From positions 1-41,925 of the forward strand of contig NZ_LFME01000039.1 in the NCBI RefSeq assembly GCF_001043115.1: 41,925 bases of DNA. Reading direction: 5' to 3'. The notes under the pieces were generated by a model, which saw only the letters and a list, made by a program, of their open reading frames with translations, ran no database searches and had not been told where the DNA came from. Source of the stretch: Xanthomonas sp. NCPPB 1128. Lineage in GTDB: Bacteria; Pseudomonadota; Gammaproteobacteria; Xanthomonadales; Xanthomonadaceae. Made by a program: the position numbers and the translations under genes. Below are positions 17,764 through 26,628 of the stretch, one piece after another; within the stretch, counting starts at the first letter, position 1; the number at the start of each line of letters is the position of its first letter.

Positions 17764-17798
17764 GGCGACGATCGGGCACCGTTTTTCGATGAATTTTC
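17764..17798 (-). promoter_or_regulatory. Candidate ECF-dependent promoter of the receptor gene
   Basis: Read on the minus strand, GAAAAT (17798-17793) is followed after about 22 bases by CGTC (17770-17767). This resembles the GAAAAT/GTC type elements of FecI-group sigma factors. It lies in the 285-bp gap between fecR and the receptor, about 100 bp before the receptor start. No sigma-70 promoter is evident in the gap, which is otherwise very GC-rich with many GCGC/ATGC palindromes. The spacing is longer than the usual 17, so this is tentative. Confidence 0.3.
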
Positions 17799-17957
17799 TG
17801 TGACACGTGCGTGGGGGCTGGCGTCGCGTACGCGCGACTGCGCGCGTGCACGATGCGTGTGACGCGCTGATGGCGCGCGACTGCGCGCCGGCCGCTCGTT
17901 CTGGACGATGCGTGCGCGATGCATGCGTCGCGCATTGCGCACGACGCACCTGTCGCG

Positions 17958-19022
17958 TTACTGCAGGCGTGCCTGCGTGGGTATGCGGCTGCGCACGTGG
18001 ATGCCGTCGGCACCGGTGTGCACCTGCAGCGTCGGCTGCGCATCGAGGAAGGCGCGAAGGGCGGCGACATCGTCACCGCGCAGGTTGCCGGTCAGCCGCA
18101 TCGCACCGGCGTCGGCGTCGTCGATCAGCAGGCGCGTGCGATTGAGCCGGTTGAAATCCTCGGCGACGTTGGCCAACGGTTCGTCGCGGAACACGATGCG
18201 GTGTTGCCACCACGCGTGCATGGCCGCGACGTCCTCGTTGCCCAGTTCGACCCGGCCATCGGTGGTGTCGATGCGCGCGCTCTGGCCTGCGCCGAGATCG
18301 GCCAGCATCGGCTGTTGCGGCTGGTCCTGGCGCCATACGTGTACGCGGCCGGCGGAGACTTCGATGCGTGCCTGGTCCGGGTGCAGCGCGATGTCGAAGG
18401 TGGTGCCGATGTCCTCCACGCGCAGGCCGCTGGCCTGCACCTGCAGCGGGCGCCGGTCGGCGGCGACCACGAAGCTGGCCTGGCCCTGTAGCAACTGCAG
18501 CGTGCGACTCCATGGGGTCAGCGTGGCCTGCACCCGGGTCTGCGCGTTGAGCCGCACCACGCTGCCGTCGGCCAGCTGCACGCTGCGTTGTTCGCCGAGC
18601 GCGGTGGTGTAGGTCTGGCTGCGCGGCCAGGCCCAGCCGACCAGCACCGCCACCGCGCACATCGCGGCGGCCGCGGCCAGGCGCCAGCGCGGCGCGGCGT
18701 TCGTGCGCGCCGCGCGCGCCGGCGTTGCCGCTGTCGCGCGCTGCGGCACGGGCAGGGCGATCACGTTGCCGGCTGCTGTGGCGTCGGCGTCGTCGCTGGC
18801 GAGCAAGGCGTCCACGTCCAGGTCCATGCCGCGCAGCGCCTCGCCGAGGTCGCCGGCCACGCGCTGCATCGCCAGATACTCGCGAAGGTGCTGCGGCGAG
18901 GCGGTCAGCCAGTCCAGCAACTGCTGTTCCTGTTTTGTGTCCAGCGGCTGCATGCGCTGCACCGCATGCCAGTGCGCGGCATCGGCGATGGCGCTGCGCG
19001 ACGAGAAGGTGCTGTCGTTCAC
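17958..19022 (-). CDS. FecR-family transmembrane sigma regulator
   Basis: A 354-residue inner-membrane protein. The cytoplasmic N-terminus (1-75, DUF4880-like with DWLTASPQHLREYLAMQR) would bind the sigma factor. One transmembrane helix lies at about 114-132, followed by the FecR periplasmic domain (about 137-240, with LADGSVVRLNAQTRV and VEDIGTTFDIALHP). A C-terminal STN/DUF4974-like part (about 275-345) would meet the receptor. The start is GTG 19022, overlapping the sigma stop (GTGA), so translation is coupled. In Fec-type systems ligand binding by the receptor is passed through FecR to the sigma factor. Confidence 0.94.
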   Translation of the reverse strand: MNDSTFSSRSAIADAAHWHAVQRMQPLDTKQEQQLLDWLTASPQHLREYLAMQRVAGDLGEALRGMDLDVDALLASDDADATAAGNVIALPVPQRATAATPARAARTNAAPRWRLAAAAAMCAVAVLVGWAWPRSQTYTTALGEQRSVQLADGSVVRLNAQTRVQATLTPWSRTLQLLQGQASFVVAADRRPLQVQASGLRVEDIGTTFDIALHPDQARIEVSAGRVHVWRQDQPQQPMLADLGAGQSARIDTTDGRVELGNEDVAAMHAWWQHRIVFRDEPLANVAEDFNRLNRTRLLIDDADAGAMRLTGNLRGDDVAALRAFLDAQPTLQVHTGADGIHVRSRIPTQARLQ

Positions 19023-19543
19023 CAGCGTTCTCCGCTGTCGGCCAGCGCGCGTCGGCAGGCCGACAGCCCACGCACCACGTGCTTCTTGACCATGTGCGGC
19101 GATACGCCCATGCGTTCAGCGATCTGCTTGTAGCTCAGCCCGTCGCGGTACTGCATCACCAGCACCGCGCGGGTGCGCGCGGGCAGTTCGGCGAGCAGGG
19201 CCTGCAGGTGCTGCTGGCGCTGCCGCCGGTGTGCGCTGTCTTCCACGTCGTCTCCCGCCGCCAGCAATTGCGAGAACTGCTCCATCTCCTCGATGCGCAG
19301 CGGCGCCTGGCGGCGACGCGCGGCCTGTTCGCGCGCCAGGTTCTGCGCGACGGTGTACAGATAGGCTTCGGGATTGGCGATGGCTTCGCCCTGCTGCCGA
19401 TGCGCGCGCAACAGCCGCAGATAGGTCTCCTGCACCATGTCCTCGGCGTCTTCGCGTGCGCCGCGGCGCACGAAGAACCCGCGCAGCACCGGGCCGTGTT
19501 CCGCGAACATGCGCGCCCATGCGCGTTTGGGGTGAGCCGCCAC
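19019..19543 (-). CDS. FecI-like ECF sigma factor
   Basis: A 174-residue sigma-70 family protein. Region 2 contains DAEDMVQETYLRLLRAHR and PEAYLYTVAQNLAREQAARR. Region 4 contains YRDGLSYKQIAERMGVSPHM and ends in VKKHVVRGLSACRRAL, the typical FecI-type signature. The start is GTG 19543; an ATG at 19510 is an alternative that would remove the first 11 residues. It is the first gene of the unit and should direct transcription of the receptor and the two phosphatases under control of the adjacent FecR. Confidence 0.93.
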   Translation of the reverse strand: MAAHPKRAWARMFAEHGPVLRGFFVRRGAREDAEDMVQETYLRLLRAHRQQGEAIANPEAYLYTVAQNLAREQAARRRQAPLRIEEMEQFSQLLAAGDDVEDSAHRRQRQQHLQALLAELPARTRAVLVMQYRDGLSYKQIAERMGVSPHMVKKHVVRGLSACRRALADSGERW

Positions 19544-19695
19544 CGAGCCTGCCTTGTCCCTGGGGTGCGGGGCAGGCTAGAAGCTGCAGATGACGGTTCG
19601 GTGACGTGGGCGCGGTGCGCCCCGAAAAGGCGGTCTGTTTCGCGACACGTGCGGGTGGCCTCGCGCGGCTTCCAATCGCCAGAAGAGCTGCACTT

Positions 19696-19762
19696 GTAGG
19701 AGCGGCTTCAGCCGCGACCACGCGTTACCGATGGCGCCTGTCGCGGCTGAAGCCGCTCCTAC
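19696..19762. repeat. REP-like dispersed inverted repeat, copy 2
   Basis: Arms GTAGGAGCGGCTTCAGCC... (from 19696) and the complement ending at 19762, identical to copy 1 in the arms. The spacer contains CGTTACCGATGGCGCCTG. Confidence 0.9.
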
Positions 19763-19795
19763 GAAATCACGGTGATGCGTGGCGAATGTGGCGGT

Positions 19796-19862
19796 TGGAA
19801 GTGGCTTGCAGTCGCGACGAGGCGCTATCGGTAACGCCTGTCGCGGCTGAAGCCGCTCCTAC
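19796..19862. repeat. REP-like repeat, copy 3 with decayed left arm
   Basis: The right arm (19841-19862) is perfect. The left arm (19796-19818) is degraded to a form like GTGGCTTGCAGTCGCGAC, with several substitutions. It is tandem to copy 2 about 35 bp away, so the pair may have arisen by duplication. Confidence 0.8.
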
Positions 19863-19892
19863 GAAACTCGTGGAAGCCTCTCGCTGCGGGCG

Positions 19893-21617
<1,725 letters not shown>

Positions 21618-21710
21618 GTCGGCGGATTCCTCGAGTCCAGGACGCCGGGATCCGCCTTGAACGCAAGCCGCCCCCGGATGCTTTACGCCGGGCATGCTAG
21701 CGGGCATATT

Positions 21711-21775
21711 GATACGTGAAAAATAGCAAATATCTTCAAATGGATATTTGTTTTCATATATCAAAAACCTATCCA
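21711..21775. promoter_or_regulatory. Divergent operator/promoter of the dehydratase-SDR pair
   Basis: An AT-rich island in a GC-rich genome. It contains a perfect 8-8-8 inverted repeat, CAAATATC (21727-21734) and GATATTTG (21743-21750) around TTCAAATG. GATACG (21711) lies 32 bp before GATATTTGTT (21743); the same arrangement recurs at 23925 and 23958. Rightward, TTGTTT (21748-21753) and TATCCA (21770-21775) form a -35/-10 pair with a 16-base spacer toward the SDR gene. The binding protein is probably the neighbouring LysR regulator (inference). Confidence 0.6.
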
Positions 21776-21791
21776 CCTAGAGCGAAATGGC

Positions 21792-22589
21792 ATGGACAAC
21801 TCGGCAAGCGCGGCTCCTTCCCCCCTCGGCAACGCAACCTACGGCAGCCTGCGCGGGCGCCGCGTCTTCATCACCGGCGGTGGCTCCGGCATCGGCGCCG
21901 CGCTGGTGGAGGCCTTTGCCGCCCAAGGTGCGCAGGTGGCCTTCGTCGATGTCGCGGCCGAACCCAGTGCCGCGCTGGCCGAGCGGCTAGCCGCGGGCGG
22001 CCTGACCGCGCCGTGGTGGCGCCGCTGCGACGTCACCGACGTGGCCGCGCTGCAGGCGGCGATCGGCGCAGCGGCGGCCGAACTGGGCGATTTCCACGTA
22101 CTGCTCAACAACGTCGGCAGCGACGACCGCCACGCCTTGGAGGCGGTGACCCCCGACTATTGGGAGCGCTGTGTGTCGATCAACCAGCGTGCGGCGTTCT
22201 TCGCCATCCAGGCGGTGGTGCCGGGCATGCGGCGGCTGGGTGGCGGTTCCATCGTCAACCTCGGCTCCACCGGCTGGCAGAGCAAGACCGGCGGCTATCC
22301 GGTTTATGCCACCGCCAAGTCCTCGGTGAACGGCCTGACCCGCGGCCTGGCGCGCGACCTGGGCGCGGCGCGGATCCGCATCAACGTGCTGACCCCGGGC
22401 TGGGTGATGACCGAACGCCAGGTCACCCTGTGGCTGGACGAGGCCGGCGAGCGCGAACTGGCGCGCAACCAGTGCCTGCCGGACAAGGTGATGCCGGAGG
22501 ACATCGCGCGCATGGCGCTGTTCCTGGCCTCGGACGAGGCGCGCGCGATCACCGCCCAGGAGTTCGTGGTGGATGGCGGCTGGACTTGA
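21792..22589 (+). CDS. SDR-family sugar dehydrogenase
   Basis: A 265-residue short-chain dehydrogenase. The Rossmann motif is TGGGSGIG (28-35), with NNVG in place of NNAG near 106. Catalytic S159, Y172 and K176 are present (YATAK). D53 after the second strand (AFVDVA) favours NAD over NADP. In aldose-oxidising pathways such an enzyme converts L-arabinose, D-galactose or fucose to the 1,5- or 1,4-lactone. No lactonase gene is adjacent, so hydrolysis may be spontaneous or encoded elsewhere. The ATG at 21792 is chosen because the Shine-Dalgarno-like GAGCGA and the operator lie directly before it. Substrate is inferred from the cluster. Confidence 0.88.
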   Translation: MDNSASAAPSPLGNATYGSLRGRRVFITGGGSGIGAALVEAFAAQGAQVAFVDVAAEPSAALAERLAAGGLTAPWWRRCDVTDVAALQAAIGAAAAELGDFHVLLNNVGSDDRHALEAVTPDYWERCVSINQRAAFFAIQAVVPGMRRLGGGSIVNLGSTGWQSKTGGYPVYATAKSSVNGLTRGLARDLGAARIRINVLTPGWVMTERQVTLWLDEAGERELARNQCLPDKVMPEDIARMALFLASDEARAITAQEFVVDGGWT

Positions 22590-22611
22590 GGGCAGTCGGG
22601 CGTCTGGCCTC

Positions 22612-22690
22612 GTGGGAGGGCTTAGGTTCGGATAGGGCACCAGTGGGGGAGGTGTCCCGCTTCGCTTGTCGGGGCTGAAGCCCCTCCCAC
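22612..22690. repeat. REP-like repeat, GTGGGAGGG variant
   Basis: A left arm GTGGGAGGGCTTAGGTTCGG (22612) partly complements the right arm TCGGGGCTGAAGCCCCTCCC (22669-22688, ending AC at 22690). It has the same architecture as the GTAGGAGCGG family but with a different stem sequence. A further single arm of this variant lies at 22725. Confidence 0.75.
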
Positions 22691-22724
22691 AAGAAGCTGA
22701 GCGCTGCTGCTGGGCAGCGACGTT

Positions 22725-22747
22725 GTGGGAGGGACTTCAGTCCCGAC
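22725..22747. repeat. Single arm of the GTGGGAGGG repeat variant
   Basis: GTGGGAGGGACTTCAGTCCC with GAC following is a self-complementary hairpin arm (GGGACTTCAGTCCC). No partner arm is visible downstream. Confidence 0.7.
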
Positions 22748-22850
22748 GCGACCGGCTGTGTTCTGAGAGTGACGGGTGGTTTCCACGTTACGAGGCGCGG
22801 CTGAAGGGCACCTCCAGAAATCTGCTTGCCGCGGCACACCCGTGCTTGTC

Positions 22851-22917
22851 GTAGGAGCGGCTTCAGCCGCGACGGGCATTCCCGATACCACTTGGTCGCG
22901 GCTGAAGCCGCTCCTAC
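22851..22917. repeat. REP-like dispersed inverted repeat, copy 4, overlapping the LysR stop
   Basis: Left arm from 22851 and perfect right arm 22896-22917. Its right end overlaps the last codon positions of the LysR gene. The CTA at 22914-22916, part of the conserved CTCCTAC end, is that gene's TAG stop. Confidence 0.9.
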
Positions 22918-23912
22918 GAAAGACGCGATCCACTGTCCGTCGGCGGTGATGCATCTGTCGCTGGCACCGCGACGCCGTAGACCGTGGCCGCAGCCTCCTG
23001 CAGCGCCTGCAGCACGATCCGTGCGCCCGGCGACAGCAGCCAGTCGCGGCGGGTGATCAGGCCGAAGGCGTCCATGCGGCAGGACAGCGCCACCGGCACG
23101 ATCGCCACGCTGCCGTGGTCGGCGAAATGCCGGGCCACGTCCTCCGGCACCACCGCCAGCGCGTCGCCATGGCGCAGCAACTGCGGCAGCACCACCAGCG
23201 CCGAGGTCTCGATCACCCGCTTGGGCGCCTCCAGCCCGGCGTTCTGGAACATCAGTTCGAAACGGTGGCGCAGCACGCTGCCGTCCGGCGGCACGATCCA
23301 GGGCGCATCGGCCAACACGGCCAGCGTCGGCGCCGGCGCCGCCAGCAGCGGATGGCCGGGGCGGGCGATGGCGCAGACCTTTTCCTCGGCCAGCGCCTGG
23401 TAGTGCAGGTGGCGCTTGTCGTGCCGCGCGAACAGCCGCGCCACCACGATGTCGAGCTTGTTCTGCGCCAGTTGCTCGAGCAGCACATCGCTGCCGTCCA
23501 CGCGCAGGCCCACCCGCAGCAGCGGATGCTGCGCGCCGACCTGGGCCAGCGCGGACGGCAGCAGGCTCATCGCCGGGCCGGCGATCGCGCCGACGCCGAC
23601 GCTGCCGGCATAGCCGGCCTTCAGCGCGGCGATCTCGGCGCCAGCCTCGCCGAGGCTGGCCAGGGCGATGCGCGCGTGGCGGATCATCGCCTCGCCGTAC
23701 CAGGTCGCGCGCATGCCGCGCGGCAGGCGCTCGAACAGCGGCACCGCCAGCATGTCCTCCAGGTCCTTGAGCAGCTTGGACGCGGCCGGCTGCGACATGT
23801 TCAAGGTCTCGGCGGCGCGGTGGATGTTGCCTTCCTCCTCGATCGCCAGCAGCAGCATCAATTGCCGGGTCTTCAGGCGGGCGCGGACGAACCAGGGCGG
23901 GGAAGCGGACAT
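22914..23912 (-). CDS. LysR-type regulator of the sugar locus (GbpR-like)
   Basis: A 332-residue LysR-type regulator. The N-terminal winged helix-turn-helix contains LKTRQLMLLLAIEEEGNIHR and AAETLNMSQPAASKLLKDLE (about 13-60). The effector domain follows (about 95-310, with the VGVGAIAGPAMSLLPSAL start). The organisation resembles GbpR, which regulates sugar ABC transport and GguC genes in Agrobacterium/Azospirillum. The gene is divergent from the FAH-fold dehydratase gene. A palindrome (23926-23941) lies 14 bp before its start and could be an autoregulatory site. The final residues, TDSGSRLS, come from sequence abutting a repeat element that supplies the stop codon, so this C-terminus may be altered relative to relatives. 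Confidence 0.92.
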   Translation of the reverse strand: MSASPPWFVRARLKTRQLMLLLAIEEEGNIHRAAETLNMSQPAASKLLKDLEDMLAVPLFERLPRGMRATWYGEAMIRHARIALASLGEAGAEIAALKAGYAGSVGVGAIAGPAMSLLPSALAQVGAQHPLLRVGLRVDGSDVLLEQLAQNKLDIVVARLFARHDKRHLHYQALAEEKVCAIARPGHPLLAAPAPTLAVLADAPWIVPPDGSVLRHRFELMFQNAGLEAPKRVIETSALVVLPQLLRHGDALAVVPEDVARHFADHGSVAIVPVALSCRMDAFGLITRRDWLLSPGARIVLQALQEAAATVYGVAVPATDASPPTDSGSRLS

Positions 23913-23924
23913 GGCGCTCGGAAA

Positions 23925-23991
23925 GATACGAATGTTCGTATACCTTAAGCCAAAACCGATATTTGTTGCATATAGGTCGTGCGGCCAGAAT
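23925..23991. promoter_or_regulatory. Operator/promoter between LysR and the FAH-fold dehydratase gene
   Basis: A perfect inverted repeat, ATACGAA-TG-TTCGTAT (23926-23941), adjoins the LysR start. GATACG at 23925 is 33 bp before GATATTTGTT at 23958, repeating the pattern at 21711/21743. The right element runs into TTGTTG (23963-23968), which with CAGAAT (23986-23991, 17-base spacer) makes a plausible promoter toward the sugar operon. An activator bound just upstream of, and overlapping, the -35 is the usual LysR arrangement. Confidence 0.6.
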
Positions 23992-24064
23992 AGGACGGGC
24001 GCATCGCGTCGCGCGTGTCCCGCGCCGCGCGCTGCGCGCCCGCATTCCGACAGGCGACCGATTC

Positions 24065-25072
24065 ATGCGATTGATCCAGTTGCTCGATGACGCCGGCACG
24101 CCCGGCGTCGGCGTGGTGGAAGACGACGGCCGCCAAGTGCGGCTGCTGCGCGAGGTGGCGTCGACCTACGCGCTGGCCAACGCGGCGCTGGCCGCTGGCG
24201 ACAGCCTGGAGGCGCATGCGCAGCACCTGCGTGGCGAGCGGGTGCTCGACTATGCCGCCTTGCTGGCCGACGGCCGCGTGCTGCCGCCGTTGACCCATCC
24301 GGACCCGGCGCATTGTCGCGTCACCGGCACCGGCCTGACCCACCTGGGCAGCGCGGCGACCCGCGATGCCATGCACCAGAACCTGCAGCAGCAGGCGGCG
24401 CAGGGCACGCTCACCGATTCGATGAAGATCTTCCAGCTTGGCGTGGACGGCGGCATCCCGCGCGACGGCCAGCCCGGCGCGCAGCCGGAATGGTTCTACA
24501 AAGGCGACGGCAGCACTCTGGTCGCGCCGGGCGCGCCGCTGCCGTCGCCGGACTTCGCCCTGGACGGCGGCGAGGAGCCGGAACTGGTCGGGTTGTACGT
24601 GATCGGCGCCGACGGTGTGCCGTACCGGCTCGGCTTCGCGCTGGGCAACGAATTCTCCGACCACGTCACCGAGCGCCAGAACTACCTGTACCTGGCCCAT
24701 TCCAAGCTGCGCGCCTGCGCGGTCGGCCCGGAGCTGCGCTGCGGCGACCTGCCGCGCGACCTGCGCGGCCACAGCCGCATCCGCCGCGGCGATGCGGTGA
24801 TCTGGGAGAAACCCTTCGTTACCGGCGAGGCCAACATGTGCCACTCGCTGGCCAATCTCGAGTACCACCATTTCAAGTACGCCACGCACCGCGTGCCCGG
24901 CGACGTACACCTGCATTTCTTCGGCACCGCCACGCTGAGCTTCGCCGACGGCGTGCAGGCGCAGCCCGGCGACCGCTTCGAGATCGAACTGCCCGAGTTC
25001 GGCGCGGCGCTGGTCAATCCCTTGCAGCGCGTCGACAGCGGATTCGCCCTGGGCGGCGTGCGCGCGCTGTAG
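24065..25072 (+). CDS. GguC/AraD1-family FAH-fold protein (probable 2-keto-3-deoxy-pentonate dehydratase)
   Basis: A 335-residue protein of the fumarylacetoacetate-hydrolase fold superfamily, AraD1/GguC branch. Visible elements are CRVTGTGLTHLGSAATRD near 80-97, GGEEPELVGLYVI near 161 with the metal-ligand Glu, and GNEFSDHVTERQNYLYLAHSK near 196-216. Family relatives sit beside sugar ABC transporters. FAH-type enzymes such as Caulobacter XylX dehydrate 2-keto-3-deoxy-pentonates to alpha-ketoglutarate semialdehyde. The next gene is the matching semialdehyde dehydrogenase, 17 bp away, so this role fits. Start ATG 24065 follows the LysR-controlled promoter; the frame before it is non-coding. Confidence 0.88.
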   Translation: MRLIQLLDDAGTPGVGVVEDDGRQVRLLREVASTYALANAALAAGDSLEAHAQHLRGERVLDYAALLADGRVLPPLTHPDPAHCRVTGTGLTHLGSAATRDAMHQNLQQQAAQGTLTDSMKIFQLGVDGGIPRDGQPGAQPEWFYKGDGSTLVAPGAPLPSPDFALDGGEEPELVGLYVIGADGVPYRLGFALGNEFSDHVTERQNYLYLAHSKLRACAVGPELRCGDLPRDLRGHSRIRRGDAVIWEKPFVTGEANMCHSLANLEYHHFKYATHRVPGDVHLHFFGTATLSFADGVQAQPGDRFEIELPEFGAALVNPLQRVDSGFALGGVRAL

Positions 25073-25089
25073 ACCGCACGGAGGTAGGC

Positions 25090-26529
25090 ATGACCCGACG
25101 TTTCCAGAGCTACATCGACGGCCGCTGGGTGGCCGGCGATGCCATCGCCCCCGACGAGAATCCGTCGGACCTGACGGCACCGGTCGGCGAAGCCGGCGGC
25201 GTCGATGCGGCCACGGTGCGCGAGGCGATCGCCGCGGCCAACGCGGCGCAGTCGGCATGGGCCGCGAGCACCCCACAGCAGCGCGCCGACGCGCTGGACG
25301 CGGTCGGCAGCGAGATCCTGGCGCGCAAGCAGGAACTGGGCGCGCTGCTGGCATCGGAAGAGGGCAAGACCCTGCCGGAGAGCATCGGCGAGGCGGCGCG
25401 CGCCGGGCAGATCTTCAAGTTCTTCGCCGGCGAGGCCTTGCGCATTCCCGGCGAGACGCTGGCCTCTACGCGGCCCGGGGTCAACGTCGAGATCACCCGC
25501 GAGCCGGTCGGCACGGTCGGCATCATCGCGCCGTGGAATTTCCCGCTGGCGATCCCGGCGTGGAAGATCGCGCCGGCATTGGCCTATGGCAACACCGTGG
25601 TGTTCAAGCCGGCGGAGATCGTGCCCGGCTGCGCCTGGGCGCTGGCCGAGATCCTCAGCCGCGCGGGCCTGCCCAACGGCGCATTCAACCTGGTGCTCGG
25701 CAGCGGCAGCACGGTCGGCCAGGCGCTGGTCGCCGAGCGCGGCATCGATGCGCTGAGCTTCACCGGCTCGGTGCCTACCGGCAACCGGCTGCTGAAGCAG
25801 GCCGCCGAGCGCGGGCTGAAGATCCAGTTGGAGATGGGCGGCAAGAATCCGTTGGTGGTGCTGGCCGATGCCGATCTGGACCTGGCGGTGGAGATCGCGG
25901 TCAACGGCGCGTACTTCTCCACCGGCCAGCGCTGCACCGCGTCGAGCCGGCTGATCGTCGAACGCGCGGTGCATGATGATTTCGTTGCGCGTGTGCGCAC
26001 GCGCTTGACCTCACTGAAGATCGGCCACGCGCTGGAGCCGGGCGTGGACATCGGCCCGGTGGCCAGCGCCAGCCAGTTCGAGCAGGACCGCGACTACCTG
26101 CGCATCGCCCGCGAGGAAGGCGCCGAACTGCTGTACGGCGGTGAGGCGCTCGAGTGCGCGCATCGCGGCTACTACCTGCGCCCGGCGCTGGTCGCGGCGC
26201 AGCCACAGCATCGCATCGCCCGCGAGGAAGTGTTCGGCCCGGTCGCCGCGGTGCTGGTGGCCGACGACTACGACCACGCGCTGGCCCTGGCCAACGACAC
26301 CGAGTTCGGCCTGTGCGCCGGCATCGCCACGCGCTCGTTGAAGTACGCCACGCATTTCAAGCGGCACGCGCAGGCGGGCATGGTGATGGTCAACCTGCCT
26401 ACCGCCGGCGTCGACCCGCACGTGCCGTTCGGCGGGCGCAAGGCGTCCAGCTACGGCCCGCGCGAGCAGGGCCGGTATGCGGTGGAGTTCTACACCACGG
26501 TCAAGACCGCCTATACGTCCGCACCATGA
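25090..26529 (+). CDS. Alpha-ketoglutarate semialdehyde dehydrogenase
   Basis: A 479-residue NAD(P)-dependent aldehyde dehydrogenase. Catalytic Cys282 (STGQRCTASSR), general base Glu248 (QLEMGGKNP) and Asn150 (IAPWNFPLAIP) are present, with FTGSVPTG in the cofactor site. A Ser in the catalytic loop region and the ELGG-type EMGG motif agree with the KGSADH group. It would finish the oxidative pentose pathway by making alpha-ketoglutarate for the TCA cycle. ATG 25090 has GGAGGT seven bases upstream. It lies between the FAH-fold dehydratase and the transporter genes on the same strand. Confidence 0.92.
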   Translation: MTRRFQSYIDGRWVAGDAIAPDENPSDLTAPVGEAGGVDAATVREAIAAANAAQSAWAASTPQQRADALDAVGSEILARKQELGALLASEEGKTLPESIGEAARAGQIFKFFAGEALRIPGETLASTRPGVNVEITREPVGTVGIIAPWNFPLAIPAWKIAPALAYGNTVVFKPAEIVPGCAWALAEILSRAGLPNGAFNLVLGSGSTVGQALVAERGIDALSFTGSVPTGNRLLKQAAERGLKIQLEMGGKNPLVVLADADLDLAVEIAVNGAYFSTGQRCTASSRLIVERAVHDDFVARVRTRLTSLKIGHALEPGVDIGPVASASQFEQDRDYLRIAREEGAELLYGGEALECAHRGYYLRPALVAAQPQHRIAREEVFGPVAAVLVADDYDHALALANDTEFGLCAGIATRSLKYATHFKRHAQAGMVMVNLPTAGVDPHVPFGGRKASSYGPREQGRYAVEFYTTVKTAYTSAP

Positions 26530-26628
26530 ACTGATCGAACCAGCGCACGCCGGGCCTGGGAGGGGGGGCGGCGCGTCGCGGCCTCAGGGCCGTGTCCGCC
26601 GCCAGCGTGCCATCAATGAGGAGGGGCT

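Larger units (their letters stand above)
19544..19892. other. Intergenic region with repeats
   Basis: 349 bases between the dehydratase 3' end and the sigma 5' end, both on the minus strand. It holds two REP-like elements (19696-19762 and 19796-19862) and, near 19544-19690, the presumed sigma promoter region. No gene is seen. Confidence 0.6.
22590..22913. other. Repeat-filled intergenic region
   Basis: 324 bases between the convergent SDR and LysR genes, largely made of dispersed inverted repeats of two related types (GTGGGAGGG... and GTAGGAGCGG...). I see no gene. Confidence 0.65.

Noticed and set aside
17760-17950. Dense GCGC/TGCGCGATGCATGCG palindromes in the fecR-receptor gap as a regulatory array
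   Set aside because: The pattern is not periodic or repeated as a unit and fits the overall GC skew; only the GAAAAT/CGTC pair was retained, as a tentative promoter.
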